A stretch of 11,642 bases of DNA, taken from NCBI GenBank assembly GCA_004144935.1, contig SDZP01000078.1:1-11642 (forward strand), in the 5' to 3' direction. The translations under genes were made by a program, and so were the position numbers. Source of the DNA: Caulobacteraceae bacterium (lineage in GTDB: Bacteria > Pseudomonadota > Alphaproteobacteria > Caulobacterales > Caulobacteraceae). Positions within the stretch are counted from its first letter, which is position 1; every line of letters begins with the position of its first letter. Under the pieces are notes generated by a model, which had not been told where the DNA came from, made no database searches, and saw only the letters and a list, made by a program, of their open reading frames with translations. Positions 1 through 6,856 of this stretch are shown here, one piece after another.

Positions 1-1
1 C

Positions 2-751
2 GCCTATCGTCCGGCCGACCAGGATTCGGCCGCGCCGCTGCTGGTCTTCGCCCACTTCGGCGGCGGGGTGATCGGCGATCTCGACACCTGCCATGCCTTC
101 TGCGGCATGCTGGCCCGCTACGGGCGGTGCGCCGTGCTGAGCGTGGACTATCGCCTGGCCCCCGAGCACCGGTTTCCCGCCGGGCTGGAAGACATGCTGG
201 CCGCCTGGCGCTGGGCGCGGGACAACACCACCCGGTTCGGGGCCCCGGCGGGCCGCCTCGCCATCGGCGGCGATTCCATGGGCGGCAACTTCGCCGCCAT
301 CCTGGCCCAGGCGATGAAAGCGGCCGGCGAGCCTCAGCCGGTGCTGCAACTGCTCATCTATCCCGCCGTCGACGTGGCGTCCGAGACGCGGTCGATGACC
401 ACCTATGCCGACGCCTACCCGCTGTCGCGCGACACCATGACCTGGTTCATGGGCCACTACATGGGCCCGGACGACGATCCGGCCGACCCGCGCCTGTCGC
501 CGATCCGCGCCAGCGACCTGACCGGACTGGCCCCGGCCATCGTCGTCACGGCGGGCTTCGATCCGCTGGTCGACCAGGGCGAGGCCTACGCCCGGCAACT
601 GAAGGCCGCCGGCGTGCCGGTGACCTATCGCTGCTACGACGCCCTGGCCCACGGCTTCACCGCCTTCACCGGCGCGATCCCGGCGGCGGACGCGGCCTGC
701 CGCGAGATCGCCGGGCTGGTGCGCCAGGCCTTCGACAGCGCCGCTTCCTGA
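2..751 (+). CDS. HSL-family alpha/beta hydrolase (esterase/lipase), 5' end missing
   Basis: Carboxylesterase-type hydrolase of the hormone-sensitive-lipase (bacterial family IV) group. The reading frame is open from the first bases of the window, so the N-terminus lies upstream; 249 residues are visible. In order these show the oxyanion-hole block as HFGGGVIGD (about residues 18-26; the commoner family form is HGGGF), the family block YRLAPEHRFPA (about 51-61), the nucleophile elbow GGDSMGG with Ser at about 92, the acid in AGFDPLVD (Asp about 187), and the catalytic His in AHGF (about 217). The triad is therefore complete. A GTG at 68 would permit a shorter ORF but would remove the oxyanion hole, so it is not the start. 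The family hydrolyses short-chain acyl esters in the cytosol; the real substrate cannot be read from sequence. Roughly 60-80 N-terminal residues, the cap region, are probably missing. Confidence 0.93.
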   Translation, partial: AYRPADQDSAAPLLVFAHFGGGVIGDLDTCHAFCGMLARYGRCAVLSVDYRLAPEHRFPAGLEDMLAAWRWARDNTTRFGAPAGRLAIGGDSMGGNFAAILAQAMKAAGEPQPVLQLLIYPAVDVASETRSMTTYADAYPLSRDTMTWFMGHYMGPDDDPADPRLSPIRASDLTGLAPAIVVTAGFDPLVDQGEAYARQLKAAGVPVTYRCYDALAHGFTAFTGAIPAADAACREIAGLVRQAFDSAAS

Positions 752-764
752 CGGATCGGTAACA

Positions 765-780
765 TACTGAATAAACAGTA
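765..780. promoter_or_regulatory. AT-rich inverted repeat, possible regulator operator
   Basis: TACTG-AATAAA-CAGTA: perfect 5-bp arms around a 6-bp centre, 13 bp after the hydrolase stop and about 105 bp before the next start. The surrounding stretch (about 756-800) is strikingly AT-rich for this genome. The size and symmetry resemble operators of small dimeric regulators such as the TetR type. It could instead be a weak terminator stem, but the stem is short and AT-rich and has only a short T run after it. No regulator gene is in the window. Confidence 0.3.
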
Positions 781-885
781 ATTTTCTGAACAAGGTTTAA
801 TCGACCGCGCCGTTTTGGTGGTTGAGCGACCGAAGTTATGCCATTATCCCCCGCCGCTTGAATTTCAGCGAAGGGGCTATCTCAA

Positions 886-2154
886 ATGACCATCACGCCG
901 TTGCGCGCCGCCCTCCTGGGCTCGGCCGTGCTTCTCGTCGCCGCCGCGCCTGCGACCAAACAGACCGTCACCGGCCCGACGGCCGTCTACTGGATCAGCG
1001 CCTCGACCGCGGCCGGGCCGATGGCCGGCATGTCGGGCATGGGCGGCCCCGGCGCCTCGGCCCGGCCGCGTTTTGGCCAGATGATGCGGGGCGGCATGGG
1101 CTTTGGCGGCGGCGGCCCGGTCAAGACCCTGAAGCTGCAGCTGGGCTCGAGCCGCACGGCGGCGTCGCCGGCCGCCGACCACTTCTGGAGCCCGGCCATT
1201 CGCATGGGGGCGTCCGTGCCGCTGCTGTCGCCGAGGCCCGCCGATCCCAATCCGCGCGGCTATGCCGGCCGCACGGACGGCCAGTACGAGCAGCCCAAGG
1301 GCCGGCTTCTGATCTACTGGGGCTGCGGCGCCAAGGCGGGCCCCGGCCAGCCGGTGGTGATCGATTTCGCCAAGATGGGCCAGAATCCCCAGGCCGTGGC
1401 CGCGATGATGACCGGCCTTGACGTCGCGCCGATGAAGGAGCCGTCGGCCGACCGCTTCGCCACCTACGGCGAATGGCCCAACAGCCGCAACAACGAGCCC
1501 GTGCCGGGGGGCGCCTCGCTGGTTGGCGAGCACTCGGTCAAGGGCAACTACAGCCCCGACATCAAGCTGACCCTGACCGCCGGCCAGGACTTCATGGAGC
1601 CGATCCGGCTGCGGCAGGGACCGGACGCCGGCGGCGGCACGGCCCTGAGCTGGCCGGCCATCGCCCGCTCGCGCGGCTACCACATCACCGTCATGGGCGC
1701 GCAGGAGGCCCGCCGCGGCCAGGAGACGACGATGGTCATGTGGACCTCCAGCCAGGTCCAGGGCGGGGCCTTCGGCACGCCGGACTACATCAGCGACGAG
1801 GACCTTGCCCGCCTGGTCGCCAGAAAGGTTCTGCTGCCCGGGACGGCCACGGCCTGCACGGTGCCGGCCGAGGTGGTGAAGGCCTCGCCCAGCGGCCTCC
1901 TGAGCATGACCGCCTGGGGCGGCGAGGCCGACTTCGCCTATCCGGCCCGGCCGGCCGATCCCAAGGTGGCCTGGAACATCCAGTGGACCGCCAAGGCCCG
2001 CTATCGCTCGACCTACGGCGCCATCCTGGGAATGGAGGACCCGTACGGCGCAGCCGACAACGACGACCAGGGCGACTCTGCGGACCAGCCCAGGGAGAAG
2101 AAGGGCGGCAAGGCCCGCGGCATCCTGCGCGGGCTCGGTATTCCGGGGACCTAG
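886..2154 (+). CDS. Uncharacterised exported protein with a Gly/Met-rich segment
   Basis: 422 residues; I can name no function. Residues 1-21 look like a signal peptide (positive start, hydrophobic core, Ala-rich cleavage region), so the protein is probably periplasmic or secreted. Residues about 44-78 form a low-complexity Gly/Met-rich stretch with Met at 46, 49, 52, 66, 67 and 71. The rest is globular, with conserved-looking blocks such as RLLIYWGCG (140-148), VVIDFAKM (157-164), TYGEWPN (193-199) and EADFAYPARPADPK (347-360). Only two cysteines remain (147 and 324), which could form a disulfide. The C-terminus is a charged tail (about 391-412). The ATG at 886 has AAGGGG at 871-876, 9 nt upstream. 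From memory, similar proteins of unknown function occur in Caulobacteraceae and sphingomonads. The Met-rich run might bind copper or silver, but that is speculation. It stands alone between an AT-rich leader and a terminator-like repeat. Confidence 0.85.
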   Translation: MTITPLRAALLGSAVLLVAAAPATKQTVTGPTAVYWISASTAAGPMAGMSGMGGPGASARPRFGQMMRGGMGFGGGGPVKTLKLQLGSSRTAASPAADHFWSPAIRMGASVPLLSPRPADPNPRGYAGRTDGQYEQPKGRLLIYWGCGAKAGPGQPVVIDFAKMGQNPQAVAAMMTGLDVAPMKEPSADRFATYGEWPNSRNNEPVPGGASLVGEHSVKGNYSPDIKLTLTAGQDFMEPIRLRQGPDAGGGTALSWPAIARSRGYHITVMGAQEARRGQETTMVMWTSSQVQGGAFGTPDYISDEDLARLVARKVLLPGTATACTVPAEVVKASPSGLLSMTAWGGEADFAYPARPADPKVAWNIQWTAKARYRSTYGAILGMEDPYGAADNDDQGDSADQPREKKGGKARGILRGLGIPGT

Positions 2155-2166
2155 GGCGCGGTGTTT

Positions 2167-2190
2167 CTTCCCCCGGGCAAGCGGGAGAAG
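2167..2190. repeat. Terminator-like palindrome after the exported-protein gene
   Basis: CTTCCCCCG / CGGGAGAAG form a 9-position stem with one C-A mismatch around the 6-nt loop GGCAAG, starting 13 nt after the stop. There is no T-run, so it is not a textbook intrinsic terminator. On the other strand it reads close to CCTTCTCCCGCTTG, the style of short palindromes scattered between genes in many GC-rich alphaproteobacteria. A related palindrome lies at 8982-9002. Confidence 0.55.
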
Positions 2191-2233
2191 GAACGGGTAG
2201 ACTTCCCTCGCGTCGTTGTTTGATCTTGCGCTC

Positions 2234-3214
2234 ATGCGCGCCCTGATCGTCGACCGTCTCGCCCCTGACTACGCCGGTGTCTCCCTGCAGGAGGTCGCCG
2301 TGCCGACCCCCGGTCCCGGCGAGGTGCTGGTCAAGGTGCGGGCGGCGGGGGTCAACTTCCCCGACCTCCTGATGACGCGCGGTGAGTACCAGATGAAACC
2401 GGCGCTACCGTTCGGCCTCGGCATGGAGCTGAGCGGCGAGGTCGAGGCGCTCGGTCCCGGCGTCGAGGGCCTTTCCATCGGTGACGCCGTGGTCGGCGGG
2501 GCCAAGCTGGGCGGATTCGCCGAGTACGCCCTGCTGCCGGCGGCGGCGGTCCGGGCCAAGCCGGCGGCGCTGTCGTTCGCCCAGGCCTCCGGCTATGGCG
2601 CGGCCTACCTGACGGCTTACGTCGCCTTCGTGCGGCGCGCCAACCTGCAGCCCGGCGAGTGGGTGCTGATCCATGGCGCGGCCGGCGGGGTCGGGCTGGC
2701 GGCGGTGGACCTGGCCAAGAGCATGGGGGCCAGGGTCATCGCCACCTCGGCCTCGGACGAGAAACTGGCCGTGCTGGAGCGCGAGTATGCGCCGGACGCG
2801 GTGCTCAACGTCACGCGCGGCTTCCGCGAGCGGGTCAAGGAGATCACCGGCGGCGGGGCGGACGTCATCTATGGCCCGGTCGGCGGCGCTGTGTTCGACG
2901 AGAGCGTCCGCTGCATCGGCTTCGACGGCCGGCTGCTGGTCATCGGCTTCACCTCGGGGCGTATTCCCGAGATCTCGGTCAACATGCCGCTGATCAAGGG
3001 CTTCTCAGTGGTCGGGGTGCGGGCCGGCGAATACGGCCGCCAATTCCCCGAACGCGGCCGGGAAAATCAGGCGGCGATCTGGAAGCTGGCCGAGGAGGGC
3101 AGGGTGAAGCCCCGCGTCCACGCCGAAGTGCCGCTGGCCGACTGGCGCGAGGCGTTCGAACTGCTGGCCGGGCGCAAGGTGATCGGCAAGGCGGTGATCC
3201 GGCCGGACCTCTAA
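2234..3214 (+). CDS. Zinc-free MDR oxidoreductase, NADPH:quinone reductase (QOR) type
   Basis: 326 residues, the usual length for quinone-oxidoreductase-type medium-chain dehydrogenases/reductases. The N-terminal GroES-like catalytic domain covers about 1-125, with the family blocks AAGVNFPDLLMTRG (37-50) and GMELSGEVEALGPGV (63-77). The Rossmann domain follows, with the nucleotide-binding motif AAGGVG (149-154). The structural and catalytic zinc ligands of alcohol dehydrogenases are absent, which places it in the NADPH-dependent quinone/enone reductase branch; the true substrate is unknown. The ATG at 2234 gives the typical MRAL start. A TTG at 2216 in frame would add six residues with no family support. 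No good Shine-Dalgarno sequence precedes either. Its stop codon overlaps the stop of the convergent gene by 4 bp (CTAA, 3211-3214). It follows the palindrome at 2167-2190, so it probably has its own promoter. Confidence 0.92.
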   Translation: MRALIVDRLAPDYAGVSLQEVAVPTPGPGEVLVKVRAAGVNFPDLLMTRGEYQMKPALPFGLGMELSGEVEALGPGVEGLSIGDAVVGGAKLGGFAEYALLPAAAVRAKPAALSFAQASGYGAAYLTAYVAFVRRANLQPGEWVLIHGAAGGVGLAAVDLAKSMGARVIATSASDEKLAVLEREYAPDAVLNVTRGFRERVKEITGGGADVIYGPVGGAVFDESVRCIGFDGRLLVIGFTSGRIPEISVNMPLIKGFSVVGVRAGEYGRQFPERGRENQAAIWKLAEEGRVKPRVHAEVPLADWREAFELLAGRKVIGKAVIRPDL

Positions 3215-3624
3215 ACGGGCGGCCTGTTCTTCGCGGCCTCGATCGCCACGAAGGCCTGCGGCATGGCCTTTCGCATGCGCCCAAGATGATCGGCATGCCG
3301 GGCGGCGAACGCGGGGACTTCAGCCAGAGTCTCGGGATAAGGCTCGTCGAGGCTCCAGAACAGGAACCCGTGCCGCACGAGCGCCTCGACCTTCGCCCAT
3401 TGCTTCAGATCGTCGTGCGGCGGCGGCTTGAACTTCCGGGTCAGGCCGATCGCCGGGCCGGCGCAACGGGGGCAGGTCAGAACGGCCGCCGTCGTGCTGG
3501 CGCGCTTGAAGCTGCGGCGGCAGCGGAAACAGGCGTAGGGATGGAGGTAGGACGCCGCTGCGGCCGCTGAAGTCCGCGCCGGCGCTGCAGGAACGCGATT
3601 GCCGACGTCCCGCCGCAGCGCCAT
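3211..3624 (-). CDS. Small zinc-ribbon-like protein, function unknown
   Basis: 137 residues from the chosen start. An Ala-rich N-terminus leads into YACFRCRRSFKR (30-41) and then TCPRCAGPAIGL (50-61). The two CxxC pairs (Cys 32/35 and 51/54) look like a treble-clef or zinc-ribbon knuckle. A basic linker (TRKFKPP) and a mostly helical C-terminal half (WAKVEALVRHGFLFW) follow. Small proteins with this CxxC arrangement are common and mostly unnamed in proteobacteria; nucleic-acid or protein binding is plausible but unproven. The frame stays open to an ATG at 3744, and another ATG lies at 3654, but the ATG at 3624 has a strong GGAGAAG site 9 nt upstream. A candidate -10 (3661-3668) would start transcription near 3654, leaving about 30 nt of leader for 3624. 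The gene is divergent from rpmH and convergent with the MDR gene. Confidence 0.8.
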   Translation of the reverse strand: MALRRDVGNRVPAAPARTSAAAAASYLHPYACFRCRRSFKRASTTAAVLTCPRCAGPAIGLTRKFKPPPHDDLKQWAKVEALVRHGFLFWSLDEPYPETLAEVPAFAARHADHLGRMRKAMPQAFVAIEAAKNRPPV

Positions 3625-3633
3625 GCGTCGATG

Positions 3634-3640
3634 CTTCTCC
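3634..3640 (-). promoter_or_regulatory. Ribosome binding site that fixes the zinc-ribbon gene start
   Basis: GGAGAAG on the minus strand, 9 nt before the ATG at 3624. The other in-frame ATGs at 3744 and 3654 have no comparable site; 3654 has only an AAGG about 13 nt away. This is the main reason for preferring the 137-residue product. Confidence 0.65.
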
Positions 3641-3660
3641 AAACCCGCGGTCATGTGGCC

Positions 3661-3668
3661 ACTATAGC
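3661..3668 (-). promoter_or_regulatory. Candidate -10 element for the zinc-ribbon gene
   Basis: Minus-strand GCTATAGT resembles the Caulobacter housekeeping -10 consensus (GCTANAWC). The matching -35 is weak (TGTGCGG at 3684-3690). It lies back to back with the predicted rpmH promoter, giving a compact divergent promoter pair. Confidence 0.4.
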
Positions 3669-3677
3669 CTTCAGCGG

Positions 3678-3706
3678 TTGACTCCGCACACCTCATCCCG
3701 TATCCA
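3678..3706 (+). promoter_or_regulatory. Predicted promoter of the rpmH-rnpA-yidC-yihA cluster
   Basis: TTGACT (3678-3683), a 17-bp spacer, then TATCCA (3701-3706). Transcription would begin near 3713, leaving a leader of roughly 58 nt before the rpmH GTG. A GACTC site, which fits the CcrM methylation pattern GANTC, overlaps the -35 (3680-3684). The leader contains a short stem: CGGG at 3724-3727 with CCCG at 3733-3736. The assignment rests on consensus match only. Confidence 0.5.
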
Positions 3707-3770
3707 CCCCGGCTCAATCGCGACGGGGCTTTCCCGCCGCGCATAGCTAGTTATTTCTCGGAGCAGACCT

Positions 3771-3905
3771 GTGAAGCGCACCTTTCAGCCTTCGCGTCTT
3801 GTGCGCGCTCGCCGTCACGGCTACCGCGCTCGCATGGCCACCAAGAACGGTCAGAAGATCGTTGCGCGCCGCCGCGCCAAGGGCCGCAAGAAGCTGACGG
3901 CCTAA
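3771..3905 (+). CDS. rpmH: Large ribosomal subunit protein bL34
   Basis: 44 residues, the normal length of L34, a small, very basic protein of the 50S subunit that binds 23S rRNA. It begins MKRTFQPS and contains RRHGYRARM and the GQKIVARRRAKGRKKL tail, which are diagnostic of the family. The start is GTG, with GGAG at 3760-3763 spaced 7 nt upstream. It is first in the cluster, with rnpA 47 nt downstream, the arrangement conserved across most bacteria. Transcription probably starts at the promoter near 3678-3706. Confidence 0.97.
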   Translation: MKRTFQPSRLVRARRHGYRARMATKNGQKIVARRRAKGRKKLTA

Positions 3906-3952
3906 GAGCCGTCATCCTCTCTGCATCGGGGGGCCGACCCCTGGCCGAGCTT

Positions 3953-4351
3953 TTGAACATCGAACGCATGACGAGGCGGCCCCAGTTCCTGGCGGCCGCC
4001 AAAGGCGCTTATCGCGCCCATGGCGCCGTGGTCGTGCAGGTGCGCCAGCGCCAGGACGGCGACCCGGTCGTCCATATCGGATTCACCGCCACCAAGAAGA
4101 TCGGCGGCGCCGTCGTGCGCAACCGCGCCAAGCGGCGCCTGCGCGAGGCGGCCAGATCGCTGCTCCCCTCTTTCGGACGGCCCGGATGTGACTATGTCTT
4201 CGTCGCCCGGGACGGAACGCCCGCGCGCGATTGGGGGCGTTTGCTTGACGATGTGAAAAGCGCGCTGATAAGGCTCGCCGCCGACATACCCGCCGCGCCC
4301 CCCGCCGTGTCCAAGGATGGCGCGCCCCCTTCTCCTTCAGCGTTGGTCTGA
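3953..4351 (+). CDS. rnpA: Ribonuclease P protein component
   Basis: 132 residues from the TTG start. RnpA is the protein cofactor that helps the RNase P RNA recognise and cut the 5' leader of precursor tRNAs. Diagnostic features are RRPQFLAAAKG near the N-terminus (8-18), FTATKKIGGAVVRNRAKRRLREA (44-66) with the conserved RNR basic helix, and DYVFVARDGT (80-89). The last ~22 residues are a Pro/Ala-rich tail outside the fold. The start is uncertain: TTG at 3953 keeps the family-typical IER lead-in, while ATG at 3968 would trim five residues. Neither has a strong ribosome binding site. It lies between rpmH and yidC, with 9 nt to the yidC ATG. Confidence 0.95.
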   Translation: MNIERMTRRPQFLAAAKGAYRAHGAVVVQVRQRQDGDPVVHIGFTATKKIGGAVVRNRAKRRLREAARSLLPSFGRPGCDYVFVARDGTPARDWGRLLDDVKSALIRLAADIPAAPPAVSKDGAPPSPSALV

Positions 4352-4360
4352 ACCCGCTCC

Positions 4361-6199
4361 ATGCAAAACGACTCCCGCAACACGATCGCCTTCTTCGTCA
4401 TCGCGGTCATCATGCTGTTCGGCTACCAGATGTTCATCCTGGAGCCTCAGGCCAAGGCCAGGAAGGCCGAGCAGAAGGCCAAGGCGGCGGCCGAGCAGAC
4501 GGTGGTTCCGGGCAAGCCGGTGCTGCCCAGCGCCCGCGCCGGCAATCTCAGCCGCGCCGCCGCCATCGCCGAGTCGCCGCGCGTGCCGATCCGCACCCTG
4601 GGCCATGACGGCAAGCCGGTGCTGGCCGGCTCGATCAACCTGACCGGCGGCCGCGTCGACGACCTGGCTCTGGAACAGTATGGCCAGACGGTCGAGAAGA
4701 CCTCGCCCCGTGTCGACCTGCTGCGCCCCGAGGGCAGCGCCAACGCCTTCTTCGCCGAGTTCGGCTGGAAGGCCGACAATGTCGCCGGCCTGCCCGGCGA
4801 CAAAACGGTCTGGACGGTCAAGAGCGGGCAGACCCTGACCGAGAAGACCCCCGTCGTGCTGACCTACACCTCGCCCCAGGGCCTGGTGTTCGACCGCACC
4901 ATCTCGGTCGACGACCACTACATGTTCACCGTCAACGACACGGTGACCAACACCAGCGCCGCCCCGATCGCGCTTGAGCCCTACGCGGCCGTGCGCCGGG
5001 CCGGCCTGCCCCCCGAGGCCGGCAAGGGCCAGAACGTCCACGAAGGCGCGGTCGGCTGGCTGGACAAGGGGCTGCGGCTGAAGAAGTACGCCCCCTGGAA
5101 GAAGGACGCCGGCAAGGGCAAGGGCGAACAGACCTGGGCCACCACCGGCGGCTGGCTGGGCATCACCGACAAATACTGGCTGGCGGCGATCATCCCCGAC
5201 CAGGCCGAGAAGATCCAGGCGCAGTTCCTGCAGGTGACGCAGGACGGCCGCGACTACTACATCACCGGCCTGATCGGCGCGGCCAAGACCGTCGCGCCGG
5301 GCGCGACGATCAACGAGACCACCCGCCTGTTCGCCGGCGCCAAGCGCGCCGAGCTGCTGAAATCCTACCAGAAGAACCTCGGCGTCCCCGAGCTGGACCG
5401 GGCCATCGACTGGGGCGTGCTGTTCTTCCTGACCCGGCCCTTCTTCATGGCCCTGGAGTTCTTCTACGGCTTCGTCGGCAACTTCGGCGTCGCCATCCTG
5501 CTGGTCACCCTCTGCGTGCGCATCCTGCTCTTCCCGCTGGCCAACAAGTCCTACGAGTCGATGAGCCGGATGAAGAAGCTCACCGAGCCGATGAATGCGC
5601 TGAAGGAGAAGTACAAGGACGATCCGGCCAAGCTGCAGGCCGAGACGATGGAGCTGTACAAGCGCGAGAAGGTCAATCCGGTCGCCGGCTGCCTGCCGCT
5701 GTTCATGCAGATCCCGGTGTTCCTGGCTTTCTACAAGGTGCTGTCGGTGACCATCGAGATGCGCCACGCGCCGTTCGTCGGCTTCGTGAAGGACCTGTCG
5801 GCGCGTGATCCGACCAACATCTGGAACCTGTTTGGCCTGATCCCCTACGATCCGGGCTCGCTGCCGCTGGTCGGCGGCCTGCTCACCACCCATCCGGCCG
5901 CGCTGGGCTTCGGCAATGGGGCGCTGGGCCTGGGCATCTGCGTGCTGGTCTACGGCTTCACCATGTGGCTGACCACGGCGATGAACCCGCCGGCGCCCGA
6001 TCCCATGCAGCAGAAGATCTTCCAGCTGATGCCGATCCTGTTCACTTTCATCATGGCCCCCTTCGCGGTCGGCCTGATCATCTACTGGACCTTCTCCAAC
6101 ACCCTTTCGATCCTGCAGCAGTACCTCATCATGCACCGTCTGAAGGTCGATAACCCGATCGACAAGTTCCTCAGCCGGTTCTCGGCCAAGGCCGCCTGA
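4361..6199 (+). CDS. yidC: Membrane protein insertase YidC
   Basis: 612 residues, typical of a Gram-negative YidC. It inserts and folds inner-membrane proteins, alone or with the SecYEG translocon. Transmembrane segment 1 is near residues 8-27. A large periplasmic domain (about 55-345, including FDRTISVDDHYMFTVNDTVTN-type beta strands) follows. The conserved five-helix core begins near 351 (WGVLFFLTRPFF), with hydrophobic stretches around 351-393, 443-465, 522-541 and 553-592. The Arg of CVRILLFPL (Arg387) matches the groove arginine that is functionally important in the family. ATG at 4361 is the natural start, 9 nt after rnpA. The yidD gene, often found between rnpA and yidC, is absent. The stop overlaps the yihA start by one base (TGATG), suggesting translational coupling. 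Confidence 0.98.
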   Translation: MQNDSRNTIAFFVIAVIMLFGYQMFILEPQAKARKAEQKAKAAAEQTVVPGKPVLPSARAGNLSRAAAIAESPRVPIRTLGHDGKPVLAGSINLTGGRVDDLALEQYGQTVEKTSPRVDLLRPEGSANAFFAEFGWKADNVAGLPGDKTVWTVKSGQTLTEKTPVVLTYTSPQGLVFDRTISVDDHYMFTVNDTVTNTSAAPIALEPYAAVRRAGLPPEAGKGQNVHEGAVGWLDKGLRLKKYAPWKKDAGKGKGEQTWATTGGWLGITDKYWLAAIIPDQAEKIQAQFLQVTQDGRDYYITGLIGAAKTVAPGATINETTRLFAGAKRAELLKSYQKNLGVPELDRAIDWGVLFFLTRPFFMALEFFYGFVGNFGVAILLVTLCVRILLFPLANKSYESMSRMKKLTEPMNALKEKYKDDPAKLQAETMELYKREKVNPVAGCLPLFMQIPVFLAFYKVLSVTIEMRHAPFVGFVKDLSARDPTNIWNLFGLIPYDPGSLPLVGGLLTTHPAALGFGNGALGLGICVLVYGFTMWLTTAMNPPAPDPMQQKIFQLMPILFTFIMAPFAVGLIIYWTFSNTLSILQQYLIMHRLKVDNPIDKFLSRFSAKAA

Positions 6200-6843
6200 T
6201 GACCGAAACCCCCCTGTTCACTGACGAGCAGCTGGAGGAGGCGCGCGTCCTCTTCGCCGGCCAGGCGACGTTCATGATGGGGGCGGTGAAGATGGACGGC
6301 CTGCCGCCGGCCGACATGCCGGAGGTCTGTTTCGCGGGCCGCTCCAACGTCGGCAAGTCGAGCCTGATCAACGGGCTGGTCGGTCACAAGAAGCTGGCCC
6401 GGGCCTCGAACGAGCCCGGCCGGACGCGGGAGATCAACTTCTTCATCCTGGCCGACAAGATCCGGCTGGTCGATTTGCCTGGCTATGGCTTTGCCCGGGT
6501 GTCGCGCTCGGCGGCCAACAAGTTCCAGGACCTTGGCCGGCAGTACCTGCGCGGGCGGCCGAACCTGAAGCGGGTCTATCTGCTGATCGACGCCCGCCAT
6601 GGGCTGAAGGAGGTCGACAAGGAGGCGCTCGACGCGCTGGACCTGTCGGCGGTGAGCTACCAGATCGTCCTGACCAAGGCCGACAAGATCAAGCCGCATG
6701 AGGCCGCGGCCCTGGTGGTCAAGACCCAGGGCCAGATCGCCAAGCGTCCGGCGGCCTTTCCACGGGTGATCGCCACCTCGTCCGAAAAGGGCGACGGGCT
6801 GCCGGAACTGCGGGCCGAGATCAAGGCCGTCTGCGAGGCCTGA
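6199..6843 (+). CDS. yihA: Ribosome-assembly GTP-binding protein YihA/YsxC (EngB)
   Basis: 214 residues. TrmE-Era-EngA-EngB-Septin-type GTPase of the EngB family, needed for late steps of 50S subunit assembly. The GTPase motifs are intact: G1 GRSNVGKSS (47-55), the G2 region around GRTREINFF, G3 DLPGYGFA, G4 TKAD, and a G5-like SSEKG near the C-terminus. Its ATG shares a base with the yidC stop codon, so it is probably co-transcribed and translationally coupled with yidC. Position after yidC is common in alphaproteobacteria. Only 13 nt separate its stop from the stop of the convergent amidohydrolase gene. Confidence 0.97.
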   Translation: MTETPLFTDEQLEEARVLFAGQATFMMGAVKMDGLPPADMPEVCFAGRSNVGKSSLINGLVGHKKLARASNEPGRTREINFFILADKIRLVDLPGYGFARVSRSAANKFQDLGRQYLRGRPNLKRVYLLIDARHGLKEVDKEALDALDLSAVSYQIVLTKADKIKPHEAAALVVKTQGQIAKRPAAFPRVIATSSEKGDGLPELRAEIKAVCEA

Positions 6844-6856
6844 CCGTCCGCTGGCG

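Noticed and set aside
877..2235. 452-codon minus-strand frame opposite the exported protein
   Set aside because: Arg/Gly/Ala-rich shadow. The plus frame has a signal peptide, ribosome binding site and balanced composition.
3216..3744. Longer zinc-ribbon protein starting at the ATG at 3744
   Set aside because: That start would run the coding region through both predicted divergent promoters and lacks a ribosome binding site; the ATG at 3624 has a strong one.
4337..6136. 599-codon open frame on the minus strand opposite yidC
   Set aside because: Its translation is low-complexity, rich in Gly, Gln, Arg and Asp with no recognisable domain. It is the usual GC-rich shadow of a real gene, here the certain yidC.
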